Shown one piece after another: positions 1 through 9,300 of a DNA stretch of 20,861 nt (position 1 is the first letter of the stretch; every line of letters begins with the position of its first letter). A program made the position numbers and the translations under genes. Location: positions 1 to 20,861 of the forward strand of contig CAZBLP010000037.1 of the NCBI GenBank assembly GCA_964492825.1, written 5' to 3'. This DNA comes from CAZBLP01 sp964492825. Lineage in GTDB: Bacteria; DYJV01. The notes below the pieces were generated by a model. That model searched no databases, was not told the origin of the DNA, and saw only the letters and a list, made by a program, of their open reading frames with translations.

Positions 1-13
1 AAGGAGGTAAAAA

Positions 14-796
14 GTGAAAATTATTGTATGTGTAAAGCAAACATTTGACACAGAAGCAAAAATTGTTTTAGAAGGTGGAAAAGTATCAGACAAAGGCGTT
101 AAATTAATTACAAATCCTTATGATGAATTTGCTGTGGAAGAGGCTATTAGAATTAAAGAAAAAGATGGCGGTGAAGTAGTTCTTGTTTGTGTTGGTGCTG
201 AATCTGCTACAGAAGCTATGAGATATTGTCTTGCAATGGGTGGAGACAGAGGAATTCATTTAAGTGATGAAGCATTTTTAAATGGTGATGAAAAAAGTGC
301 TGCTGCTGCACTTGCAAAAGCCATTGAAGAGGAAGGGGATTATGATTTAATTTTATGTGGACAGGTTGCAGTTGACGATGGTTCAGCTCAGGTTCCACAA
401 AGATTGGCAGAACTTTTGGATTTACCACAGGTTACTATTGCTACAAAACTTGAGATTGAAGATGGCAAAGCTAAAGTTACAAGAGAAGCAGACGGTGGTA
501 ATGAAATATGGGAAACAGAATTACCAGCTGTTATTACAGCTCAGAGAGGGCTAAATGAGCCAAGATATCCTTCATTACCAAATATTATGAAAGCCAAGAA
601 AAAAGAGATTAAAAATCTGACTCCTGATGATATAGATGCAGATACAGACGAAATAGGTGAAAATGGTGCAGGTACAGAAGTTGTGGAGTGTTTCTTGCCA
701 CCAAAGAGAGAAGCTGGAAAAATCTTTGAAGGTGAAGTTGAAGACTGTGTTAAAGAGCTTGTTGATGCATTAAAAAATGAAGCTAAAGTTATCTAA
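14..796 (+). CDS. etfB: Electron transfer flavoprotein beta subunit
   Basis: EtfB is the small subunit of the soluble EtfAB heterodimer, which accepts electrons from acyl-CoA dehydrogenases and passes them toward the quinone pool; family knowledge gives it the AMP site. The 260 residues match the usual length of 250-265. Visible landmarks are VCVKQ near the N-terminus, NPYDEFAVEEAIRIKE at about 34-49, CGQVAVDDGSAQVP at 115-128, and the EtfB signature at about 159-195 (DGG, LPAVIT, LNEPRYPSLPNIMKAKKK). The start is GTG at 14, chosen because a near-perfect AAGGAGGT at bases 1-8 sits five bases upstream. The promoter lies outside the window. etfA follows after 31 bases. The motif layout looks like the ordinary acyl-CoA dehydrogenase-linked type, but I cannot rule out an electron-bifurcating role without alignment. 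Confidence 0.96.
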   Translation: MKIIVCVKQTFDTEAKIVLEGGKVSDKGVKLITNPYDEFAVEEAIRIKEKDGGEVVLVCVGAESATEAMRYCLAMGGDRGIHLSDEAFLNGDEKSAAAALAKAIEEEGDYDLILCGQVAVDDGSAQVPQRLAELLDLPQVTIATKLEIEDGKAKVTREADGGNEIWETELPAVITAQRGLNEPRYPSLPNIMKAKKKEIKNLTPDDIDADTDEIGENGAGTEVVECFLPPKREAGKIFEGEVEDCVKELVDALKNEAKVI

Positions 797-827
797 TTAA
801 AATAAAAAAATAAGGAGGTTAAGATAA

Positions 828-1805
828 ATGAGCATTTTAGTATATTGTGATGCATTTGAGGGAAAGTTTAGAAAAGTTGCACTTGAGTTATTAAGTGAAG
901 CAAGTAAAATTGCAGAAAAAACAGGTGATGAAGTTCATGCGGTTGTTTTAGGTCCTGGTTCTAAAGCATTGGCTGAAGAGACAGGTAAATATGGTGCAAA
1001 AAAAGCTTTTTATTGTGAAGATAGTACACTTGAAAATTATTCAACAGAAGCTTATGCTGATGTTTTGGAAAAGGCTTTTGATGAAAGTGAACCTAAATTA
1101 TTTTTAATTGGGAATAATCCAAGAGGAAGGGATCTTGCACCAAGAGTAGCTCAAAGACTTGAACTTGGTATGGTTTCAGATGTTATTGAAATAGAAGTTG
1201 ATGGAGATGAATTTATTTTTACAAAACCTATTTATGCTGGGAAATGTATAACAAAACAGAAGTGTAAAACAGAACCTGCTTTTGTTTCAGTTAGGCCAAA
1301 TGTTATGGCTGTTGAAGAGAAAGATGCAGGTGCACCTGAGCTTGTTGAATTAAAACCTGAAATTAGTCTTGATGAGATTAGAGCAATTGTTAAAGAACTT
1401 ATAGTTCAAAAATCTGAAAGACCAGAGCTTACAGAAGCAGAGGTTATAGTATCAGGTGGTAGAGGTCTTGGAAAACCTGAAGGTTTTCAACTTATAGAAG
1501 AACTTGCAGATGTGTTAGGTGCTGCTGTTGGTGCAAGTAGAGCAGCAGTTGATGCTGGTTGGAGAGATCATCATGATCAGGTAGGACAAACAGGTAAAGT
1601 TGTTTCACCAGTTTTATACATTGCATGCGGAATTTCAGGTGCAATTCAGCATTTAGCTGGTATGGGTTCTTCAAAATTTATTGTAGCTATTAATAAAGAC
1701 CCTGAAGCACCTATTTTTAATTTAGCAAATTATGGTATTGTCGGAGACCTGTATAAAGTAGTACCTGTATTAATAGAAGAATTAAAAAAAGCTTTGAATA
1801 AATAA
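828..1805 (+). CDS. etfA: Electron transfer flavoprotein alpha subunit
   Basis: EtfA carries the redox FAD of the EtfAB dimer. The 325-residue length is typical. The C-terminal FAD-binding domain is clear: SGGRGLGK at 209-216, GASRAAVDAGW at 235-245, QVGQTGKVVSP at 251-261, then the signature YIACGISGAIQHLAGM at 264-279 and NKDPEAPIFNLANYGIVGD at 289-307. The N-terminal domain (about 1-190) has the adenine-nucleotide alpha-hydrolase-like fold expected for the family. The ATG at 828 has AAGGAGG at 812-818. Start spacing and strong ribosome binding sites on both subunits fit equimolar production from one mRNA with etfB. A strong hairpin terminator follows the stop codon almost at once, so most transcripts may end here. 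Confidence 0.97.
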   Translation: MSILVYCDAFEGKFRKVALELLSEASKIAEKTGDEVHAVVLGPGSKALAEETGKYGAKKAFYCEDSTLENYSTEAYADVLEKAFDESEPKLFLIGNNPRGRDLAPRVAQRLELGMVSDVIEIEVDGDEFIFTKPIYAGKCITKQKCKTEPAFVSVRPNVMAVEEKDAGAPELVELKPEISLDEIRAIVKELIVQKSERPELTEAEVIVSGGRGLGKPEGFQLIEELADVLGAAVGASRAAVDAGWRDHHDQVGQTGKVVSPVLYIACGISGAIQHLAGMGSSKFIVAINKDPEAPIFNLANYGIVGDLYKVVPVLIEELKKALNK

Positions 1806-1810
1806 TTTTA

Positions 1811-1833
1811 GGGGGATACAGTCCCCCTTTTTT
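1811..1833 (+). terminator. Intrinsic terminator after etfA
   Basis: GGGGGA (1811-1816) pairs perfectly with TCCCCC (1822-1827) around the five-base loop TACAG, followed directly by six T (1828-1833). A-T pairing of 1810 with 1828 can extend the stem. This is textbook Rho-independent form in otherwise AT-rich DNA. It lies only 22 bases before the acyl-CoA dehydrogenase start codon, so it probably lowers rather than abolishes downstream expression. Confidence 0.88.
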
Positions 1834-1855
1834 ATAATAATTTTGGAGGAAGATA

Positions 1856-3007
1856 ATGGATTTTTTACTTTCAGAGCAGGAAAAAATGATTCAGGAGATG
1901 GTAGCTGATTTTGCTGAAAAAGAAATTAAACCAATAGCATCTGAAACAGATAAAACTCATAAATTTCCAGTTGAAAATATAAAAAAAATGGCTGAGTTAG
2001 GTTTAATGGGTATGAATGTTCCGGAGCAGTATGGAGGAGCTGAAGTTGGAGTTGTGCCTTTAAGTTTATCTCTAATGGAAGTTGGAAAAAAATGTGCTTC
2101 AACTGGTGTTACAATGAGTGTAACAAATATGGTAAATGAGGTTTTATGTAAATTTGGGAATGAGGAAGTTAAGAAAAAATATGTTAGCAAAATTTGTTCA
2201 GGAGAATATCTTGCAGGTGCGTTTGGTCTCACAGAGCCTAATGCAGGAAGCGACCCTGCAAGTATGAGAACAAAAGCAGTTAAAGATGGTGATTACTACA
2301 TATTAAATGGAAATAAAATATGGATTACAAGTGCGGAAATTTCAGGTGTTATTGTTATATGGGCTGTTACAGATAAAGATGCAGCAAAGGGCAGAAGAAT
2401 AAGTGCTTTTGTAGTTGAAAATGGTACTCCGGGCATGACAATTACCAAAGCTGAACTTAAAATGGGACAAAAAGGTTCTCCAACTAATCCTATTATTCTT
2501 GAGGATGTTAGAGTGCCAAAGGAGAATCTTCTTGGAAATGAAGGTGACGGCTTAAAAATAGCCCTTATGGCACTTGACGGAGGAAGAATAGGAATAGGCT
2601 CAATGGCTACTGGTATTGGTCTTGGAGCAATGGAAATAGCTATGAATTATGCTAAAGAAAGAACACAATTTGGTAAACCTATTGCATCTTTTCAGGCAAT
2701 TCAGTGGAAAGTTGCTGATGCAATGACAGAGCTTGAAGCTGCAAAGCTTCTATGTTTAAGAGCAGCATGGTTAAAGCAGAATAATTTACCATTTTCAAAA
2801 GAAGCTTCAATGGCAAAAGTTTATGCAACAGAAGCGGCTAACAGAGCTTGTTATGAAGCTATCCAGATACTTGGCGGTTACGGTTATGCAGAAGAATATG
2901 ATGTTGAAAGATATTACAGGGATGCAAGAGCAACAACTCTTTATGAAGGGACTTCGGAAATTCAGAGACTTGTAATTGCAAGAAATATTATAGGCAGGTT
3001 TGATTAA
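1856..3007 (+). CDS. Acyl-CoA dehydrogenase (short-chain/butyryl-CoA type)
   Basis: A flavoenzyme that oxidises acyl-CoA to trans-2-enoyl-CoA and hands electrons to EtfAB, encoded just upstream. Length (383 residues) fits the soluble bacterial acyl-CoA dehydrogenase family. Seen in the sequence: FGLTEPNAGSD at 123-133 (first family signature, FAD/substrate loop), ERTQFGKPIASFQ at 268-280 (FAD-contacting segment), QILGGYGYAEEYDVERYYRD at 337-356 and YEGTSEIQ at 363-370. Glu364 in YEGT is at the position of the catalytic base in short- and medium-chain enzymes. The ATG at 1856 has GGAGGA at 1845-1850. Chain-length preference cannot be read with certainty; a short-chain/butyryl-CoA role is the best guess from overall resemblance. 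The terminator hairpin between this gene and etfA suggests that its level is set separately from that of Etf. Confidence 0.94.
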   Translation: MDFLLSEQEKMIQEMVADFAEKEIKPIASETDKTHKFPVENIKKMAELGLMGMNVPEQYGGAEVGVVPLSLSLMEVGKKCASTGVTMSVTNMVNEVLCKFGNEEVKKKYVSKICSGEYLAGAFGLTEPNAGSDPASMRTKAVKDGDYYILNGNKIWITSAEISGVIVIWAVTDKDAAKGRRISAFVVENGTPGMTITKAELKMGQKGSPTNPIILEDVRVPKENLLGNEGDGLKIALMALDGGRIGIGSMATGIGLGAMEIAMNYAKERTQFGKPIASFQAIQWKVADAMTELEAAKLLCLRAAWLKQNNLPFSKEASMAKVYATEAANRACYEAIQILGGYGYAEEYDVERYYRDARATTLYEGTSEIQRLVIARNIIGRFD

Positions 3008-3076
3008 AAAGTATAGGGACTTGTAAATGATAATCAATATTCAATTTGTTGCTTTGCTATATAAGGGAGTATTTGT

Positions 3077-4027
3077 ATGAGTCAAAATAGGATAAAAATA
3101 CTTTTCTGCAGTAAACAATATCCTGAAACAATGAATTTTTTAAAGTCAATACTCCCGTCAGATAAGTTTTATATTTTTAATTGTAATGAGAATGAGTTAA
3201 AAGATAAAATAAAAGATGTTCATGTTGCGGTTCCGTTAATGAGTAAACTTACAGAGGAAATTATAAATAAAGCCCATAATCTAAAATTAATTCATCAATT
3301 TGGGGTAGGGCTTGAAGGAGTTGATTTAGAAGCTGCAAAAAAGAGGGGTATCCATGTTGCGAATATTCCTGCTGACCAAACAGGTAATGCTTATTCTGTA
3401 AGTGAATTAACTTTATTTTTAATTTTTGCACTTTTGAAAAATTTTAAAAAATCACAGGAAAGCTTTTTAAACAGGCAAATTGGCTATCCTCTTGGTGATG
3501 TTATTTTAGGGAAAAAATTCCTTATTTTAGGTTATGGAAATGTAGGTAAAGCAGTTGTTAATATTTTAAAAAAATTTCCAGTTGAAATTATTGTTGCAAG
3601 AAGAACAATAAAGAACAATTCAGAAAATAATGTCAAGTTTGTAACATTTAATAATTTATCTGATATTTTACCTGAAATTGATTTTTTAATAGTTGCAATA
3701 ACATTAAATTCCGAGACAAAAGATTTTGTTGATGAAAAAATTATTAATAAAATGGATAAAGGTTCATTCCTTATAAATGTTTCAAGGGGTGGTGTTGTAA
3801 AATACAAAGCATTATTACATGCTTTAAAAAATGGCCAAATAAAAGGTGCAGGTCTTGATGTATATTGGGATGAGCCTTTTAATCCAGAAGATGAACTGTT
3901 GAATTATAATGTAATAACTACTCCGCATATAGCTGGCAGTACAAATTATAGCTATAGTTTAATGGCTGAATATATTGCAAAAAATATAGAAAGAGTATTT
4001 ATTAAAAATTTATCTCCAATTGATTAA
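3077..4027 (+). CDS. D-isomer-specific 2-hydroxyacid dehydrogenase family protein
   Basis: Cytoplasmic NAD(P)-dependent oxidoreductase of the D-2-hydroxyacid dehydrogenase family, interconverting a 2-oxoacid and a D-2-hydroxyacid. Its 316 residues match the short family members (glyoxylate/hydroxypyruvate reductase, D-lactate dehydrogenase-like). The Rossmann motif GYGNVG is at 152-157. The catalytic set is intact: Arg237 in NVSRGGVV, Glu266 in DVYWDEPF and His284 in TTPHIAG. HQFGVGLEGVD at 73-83 is the substrate-domain motif. The second Rossmann strand ends in VARR (174-177), with Arg where NAD-specific enzymes usually have Asp, which suggests NADP(H). The ATG at 3077 has AGGGAG at 3064-3069. 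It lies 69 bases beyond the acyl-CoA dehydrogenase, with no clear terminator or promoter between, so it may be cotranscribed. The substrate is unknown. Confidence 0.88.
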   Translation: MSQNRIKILFCSKQYPETMNFLKSILPSDKFYIFNCNENELKDKIKDVHVAVPLMSKLTEEIINKAHNLKLIHQFGVGLEGVDLEAAKKRGIHVANIPADQTGNAYSVSELTLFLIFALLKNFKKSQESFLNRQIGYPLGDVILGKKFLILGYGNVGKAVVNILKKFPVEIIVARRTIKNNSENNVKFVTFNNLSDILPEIDFLIVAITLNSETKDFVDEKIINKMDKGSFLINVSRGGVVKYKALLHALKNGQIKGAGLDVYWDEPFNPEDELLNYNVITTPHIAGSTNYSYSLMAEYIAKNIERVFIKNLSPID

Positions 4028-4048
4028 TCAATATAGATAATTTTTGTG

Positions 4049-5449
4049 TTATTTCCTTCCGTATATATCTTCAAATCTTTTTATATCATCTTCTCCAACA
4101 TATTCACCAACCTGAACTTCAATGATCTCAAGGGGTATTTTCCCAGGGTTTTCAAGTCTGTGTTTTGTAGATTTAGGAACGTAAATACTTTCATTTTCAT
4201 GGATAAAATATTCTTTATCATCAATAATAACCTTTGCAGTGCCTTTTACAACTATCCAATGTTCACTTCTATGAAAATGCATCTGTAAACTTAAAGTTTC
4301 ACCAGGTTTTACAATGATTTTTTTTATTTTATGTCTTTTTTCTTCATCAAGAATTTTAAAACTACCCCATGGCCTGTTAACAAGTGTATGGACTTTGGTA
4401 ATTTCTTCCAAGTCTTTGGTTGTTTTCAATTTATCTACAATATTTTTAACCTGTTGTGCATCCCCTTTTTTAGAAATTAAAATTGCATCATCTGTTTCAA
4501 TTACCATAACATCTTCAAGTCCAATAGTAGTAATTAAACGATTTTTACCAATGATTAAGGAGTTTTTGGTATTAAAACAAATTGTATTACCATCTAAAAC
4601 ATTTCCATTGGGGTCTTTACTAAAAAGCTGGTGTACACTGTCCCATGAGCCAATATCAGACCATTTCAGGTTAAGTGGAACAACAGCAATGGATTGAGCT
4701 TTTTCCATTATTGCATAATCAATAGAAATATTTGGTAAATTCTTGAAGTGTGTTAACAAGTTTTCATAACCTTGTTTAAGGTATTTAAAGATTTTTTGTG
4801 CATTTTTTTCATATTCTGTTACAATAGTTTTATAAGAAAACATAAACATACCTGAATTCCATAAATAATCACCTGTTTTCAAATAATTTATCGCAGTTTT
4901 TCTGTTAGGTTTTTCAACAAAAGTTTCTACTTTATACGCATCAAAGCTATAATCTAATTTTTTTCCTTTTTTAATGTATCCATATCCTGTTTCAGGAAAA
5001 TTCGGTTCTATTCCAAAAGTAACTATTGAATTATTTTCTGCTATTTTTTTTGCTTTTTCAAGTTGTTCTATAAAAATATTTTCAGGCTCTATTATATGGT
5101 CAGCTGCTGAAATAAATATAAGTTCATTGTCAGCTATTTTAAATTTTTCTTTTAAAAAAGAAATACCAATGGCAATAGCAGGAGCAGTATTTTTAGACAT
5201 TGGTTCAAAAACAAAGTTATTATTAAATTCAAAATTAATTTCAGAAAGTTGTTCAAACAATAGAAATTTATGCTGCTCATTTGTAAGGAATATTATATCA
5301 TTATTGGAGCAGATACCTTGGAATCTTTTAACAGTTTTTTGCAAAAAAGAGAGTTTGTCGCCTAATTTTAAAAATTGTTTCGGAAATAATTGCCTTGATA
5401 ATGGCCATAATCTTGTACCGCTGCCTCCGCATAAAATTAACACTTTCAT
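4049..5449 (-). CDS. manC: Bifunctional mannose-1-phosphate guanylyltransferase / mannose-6-phosphate isomerase
   Basis: Makes GDP-mannose from mannose-1-phosphate and GTP, and through its C-terminal cupin domain can interconvert mannose-6-phosphate and fructose-6-phosphate; this supplies mannose-derived sugars for surface polysaccharide. The 466 residues equal the usual AlgA/ManC length. The N-terminal nucleotidyltransferase shows GGSGTRLWPLSR at 8-19 and FVEKP at 177-181. The C-terminal type II PMI domain has RPWGSF at 359-364 and the metal-binding cupin motif QMHFHRSEHW at 389-398, so both activities look intact. The ATG is preceded by GGGGAG. It is the last gene after mfd and the SurA-like lipoprotein, 15 bases below the latter, and converges on the hydroxyacid dehydrogenase with only 21 bases between stops. 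No phosphomannomutase gene is in the window. Confidence 0.95.
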   Translation of the reverse strand: MKVLILCGGSGTRLWPLSRQLFPKQFLKLGDKLSFLQKTVKRFQGICSNNDIIFLTNEQHKFLLFEQLSEINFEFNNNFVFEPMSKNTAPAIAIGISFLKEKFKIADNELIFISAADHIIEPENIFIEQLEKAKKIAENNSIVTFGIEPNFPETGYGYIKKGKKLDYSFDAYKVETFVEKPNRKTAINYLKTGDYLWNSGMFMFSYKTIVTEYEKNAQKIFKYLKQGYENLLTHFKNLPNISIDYAIMEKAQSIAVVPLNLKWSDIGSWDSVHQLFSKDPNGNVLDGNTICFNTKNSLIIGKNRLITTIGLEDVMVIETDDAILISKKGDAQQVKNIVDKLKTTKDLEEITKVHTLVNRPWGSFKILDEEKRHKIKKIIVKPGETLSLQMHFHRSEHWIVVKGTAKVIIDDKEYFIHENESIYVPKSTKHRLENPGKIPLEIIEVQVGEYVGEDDIKRFEDIYGRK

Positions 5450-5464
5450 ATTATCTCCCCAATG

Positions 5465-6307
5465 CTATTGCTGATTAGTTTGGTTGTCACCATTATAAAC
5501 AACAATATTTGCACTTGATTTTAAAATATTTATATACTGCGAGAGTAATTCTTTCTCCATTTTTTCTTTTAATATTTTATAAATTTCATTTTTAACTTTG
5601 TAAAAGGGTTTTAACTTTCCTTTTGTTTTTTTTATTAATTTTAACACAGAATAACCTTTTTTTGTCCATAATATATCAGAATATTTTCCTGTTGTCATTG
5701 ATTCAATGATATTAGAGATATCAGGGTCAATTATTTCATTTAATCTTTTGGATATTTTTTCTTTTTTGCAGATATTGAAGCATTGTGAAATATCATGAGT
5801 TTTTAAAAAATTTTGTGCATCAGTGAAATCTTTGAAAATATATCTTTCAAAGCGATATGTTGCAGCGGTGTAGAATTGTTTTTTATGTTTCAAATAATAT
5901 TTGTAGGCATCATCATCTTTTATCTGAACTTTTGATTTAATCTGAGTTCTGATTAATTCGTTGATTAACAAATCTTTTTTATAACTATTGAGAATTTCTT
6001 TAATATTTTCTCTGTTTTCCAATTTTAGTTTTTCTGCTTCCTGATAAAGTAATTCTTTGGTGATTAAATTATCTAAAAATTGTTGCTGTTTGTCTTTTTC
6101 TTTTAAAAGTTTTTTTAAATGAGGAGGTAAATTGTTTTTTTCCTTTTCAAAATCTGAAACTGTAATCGGGATTCCATTAACTTTTGCTAATATCTTTTCA
6201 TGAATGTGTTTCACTTCTCCAACAACTTTTTCTTTGTGCATATCCTGGTCACAACCATAGATAAAAAAAAGTAAGAAGAATAATGTGAAAATTTTTTTAA
6301 ATTTCAT
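5465..6307 (-). CDS. SurA/PrsA-like periplasmic chaperone lipoprotein
   Basis: Likely a lipoprotein facing the periplasm that aids folding of exported proteins. The N-terminus has Lys residues, a hydrophobic run (about 6-17) and a lipobox ending at Cys19 (IYGC). From about 38 to 130 comes a SurA N-terminal-like region: KVNGIPITVSDFEKE near 42-56, then charged helices including LITKELLYQEAEKL. A segment at about 131-228 holds the place of a parvulin PPIase domain, but I cannot find the usual HILV-type strand or the GGDLG motif. A C-terminal helix (about 236-264) follows, as in SurA-like proteins. The gene begins four bases after the mfd stop; a surA-like gene after mfd is, from memory, a recurring arrangement. 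Chaperone function is inferred, and prolyl isomerase activity is doubtful. Confidence 0.75.
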   Translation of the reverse strand: MKFKKIFTLFFLLFFIYGCDQDMHKEKVVGEVKHIHEKILAKVNGIPITVSDFEKEKNNLPPHLKKLLKEKDKQQQFLDNLITKELLYQEAEKLKLENRENIKEILNSYKKDLLINELIRTQIKSKVQIKDDDAYKYYLKHKKQFYTAATYRFERYIFKDFTDAQNFLKTHDISQCFNICKKEKISKRLNEIIDPDISNIIESMTTGKYSDILWTKKGYSVLKLIKKTKGKLKPFYKVKNEIYKILKEKMEKELLSQYINILKSSANIVVYNGDNQTNQQ

Positions 6308-6311
6308 ATTC

Positions 6312-9300
6312 TTATTTTCCTGCTAACCTGTTTAAAACAATCTCTAATCTGTTTAATTTATCCTTTAATGAATAATTGGCATCCAATTTAAAAAAAAGTT
6401 TTTCATTTGATAATATTTTAATATCATTATCAGTTAAAAGTAAATCTATCACCTTATTTATATTAATTTTTGCTTTAAGTCCAGGAATTATTACAATACC
6501 AGCTTCAGTTAAATCCATTTTCTCAATATTTAATTTTTTTAGTAAAATTTTAATTCTGAAAATTTCAAAAAGGTTTTCCATTTCATAAGGGAGGTTACCA
6601 AATTTATCTATAATATCTTCTTTGATTTCATCTAATTCTTTATAATCCTTAATTAGAGATAATTTTTTATAATAATAGAGTCTTTCTTTTTCAGATTCAA
6701 TAAAATTTTCAGGTATAAAAGCGGAAATATTATAGTTAATTTCAGGCTCAATTGTTTCCTCTTTAATTTCACCTTTTAATTTATTAATTGCTTGCTCCAA
6801 AATATCCATGTAATACTCAAATCCTATTGACAGGATATGACCTGATTGTTTTTCACCAAAAAGATTTCCTGCTCCCCTTATTTCAAGATCACTCATTGCA
6901 AGCTTAAAACCTTGGCTAAGCCCTGAATGTTTCTGTAGTATTCTTAATCTTTTTAAAGCAACAGGGGTAACTAAATTTGGTGAAGAAATTATAAAATATG
7001 CGTATGCTTTGATATTGCTTCTTCCAATTCTGCCTCTTAATTGATAAAGCTGAGAAATCCCAAATTTATCTGCATTATGGATAAAAATAGTATTAACATT
7101 AGGATTATCAAGTCCGGATTCGATTATTGTGGTACAAACAAGTATATTATATTTTCTCTCTATAAAATTTTTATAAATAATTTCCAGATTTTTTTTATCC
7201 ATTTGCCCGTGTGCAACTGCAATATCTGCTTCAGGCACAAGGGATTTTAAAAATTTTGCCATTGCATAAATGGATTTAACTCTGTTATGAACAAAATATA
7301 CCTGTCCTTTTCGCTTTAATTCTTTTAAAATGGCATTTTTTATAATGTTTTTATTAAATTTTATAATTTGAGTTTCAATGCTCTGTCTGTCAGCAGGAGG
7401 AATATTTATTACTGAAAGGTCTTTTACACCTAAGAATGACATTTGAAGCGTTCTTGGAATTGGTGTAGCTGTCATAGACAATACATCCAGATTTTTTTTT
7501 ATTAATTTGATTTTTTCCTTATGTTTCACTCCAAATTTATGTTCTTCATCTATAATTAGAAATCCCAGATTATGAAAAACAATATCTTTCTGCAATAATC
7601 TGTGAGTGCCTATAATAATATCAATTTTACCTTGTTTTAATTTTTCTAAAATCTTTTGCTGTTCTTTTTTTGATTCAAACCTGGAGATTTTTTCTATATT
7701 AAATGGGTAATCATTAAATCTTTCCTTTAGTGTATTGTAATGTTGTAATGCAAGAATGGTTGTAGGGACTAAAAAAGCAACCTGATACCCATTAAAAACC
7801 GCTTTTAAAATTGCTCTGATAGCTACTTCTGTTTTACCATATCCAACATCTCCGCAGAGAAGTCTGTCCATTGGAAATTCTTGCTCCATATCATTAAAAA
7901 TATCCTCTATTGCTTTTCTTTGATCCTCTGTTTCCTCATATTCCCATTTAATGCTAAATTCTTCTATTAAATCATCATTACCTTTGAAAGAAACACCTTT
8001 AAGCACTTTTCTCTCTGCATAAAGTTGTAAAAGTTCTTTTGCAATTCCTTGTGCAGATTTTTTAACTTTTTCTTTTGTTTTGGCCCACCTGTCAGAGCCA
8101 AGTTTGTCCAAAGTCGGGATATATCCGTCTTCTCCAACATATTTTTGTATGAAATTTAACCTGTCAATTGGCACATAAAGTTTATCATTGTTGAGATATT
8201 CAATTAAAATAAATTCTTTTCTTATATTACCAATATTCAGACTTTCAAGGCCTTTAAACTTTCCAATGCCGTGATCAATATGCACAATAAAATCGTCTTT
8301 TTTTAATTCTGAAAATTTTTCTATAGAGTGCTCTACAAACTTTGGTATCTGGGATATTTTCTTTTTTTGGCCGAAAATATCTTGCTCTGTAATAAGGATG
8401 CATTTTAAAAAATTGCTTTTAAAACCTTCTGTAATGAATCCATTTAAAAAAAATATACCTTTTTTTCTATTAAGATATAAATATGTTAATGCTTCATTGC
8501 TTTTATTTGCTAAAAATCCTTTTTCTCTGATTATGTTAAAAAGATTTTCCATTCTAAGGTTGTCATTGAAAGCAAAATAAACAGGAAATTTTTGTAAATC
8601 TGCTAAATTAAGAAATTCAAATAAAGGCTCAAAGTAATTGTTTTTCTTAAATATAATTTTTTTTCTTAATGCCCTGTTATCTTCTGCATCCAGATTAATA
8701 ACTGTTCTATTATTTTCATTTAATTCGATTTCACTGAATATTATTTCTGAAGAATTTATTTTATTTTCAATGCTGTTTGAGATAAAGTAATCTTGAAAGT
8801 TAAATAAAGTATAACCTTCATCTGATATATTTTTGAAGTGTTCATGTAGGCTTTCTATATAATCATTAAAATTTCTCACAATTTTATTTTTATCAAAAAA
8901 AGCTGTTATATAATTTTTTTTATTCAAATAATTAAAAATAGTTGCATTATCATGGCTAATCATACTTATGTTAATATCAAAATTTTTAAGACACAATTTT
9001 TCTGCAAGTTCTTTTTCTTTTTTTGAATTACAAAGTGTTTTTGATAGATTATCAATGTTCTTATCTGAATATAAACTTAAACTGTTTTGTATAATACTAA
9101 ACTCTGTTAATATATTTTTTTTATCTCTTTTTTGAGTTTCCAAATCAAAAAAATTTATCTCTTCTACATAGTCATCCCACAATGTTACCCTTATTGGATA
9201 TTCATAAATAGGCACGAAGATATCAAATATATCTCCTCTAAAAGAAAAATCTCCCTTATCATTTATTAAATAGGAATTTTCATAACCATATTCAAGCAGA

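Noticed and set aside
3008..3076. Promoter or terminator between the acyl-CoA dehydrogenase and hydroxyacid dehydrogenase genes
   Set aside because: Several TATA-like words occur, but no paired -35/-10 with proper spacing and no GC stem followed by T-run could be found.
4974..5474. Plus-strand 166-codon open frame opposite manC
   Set aside because: It lies fully antisense to a well-conserved gene, has no ribosome binding site and no recognisable domain.
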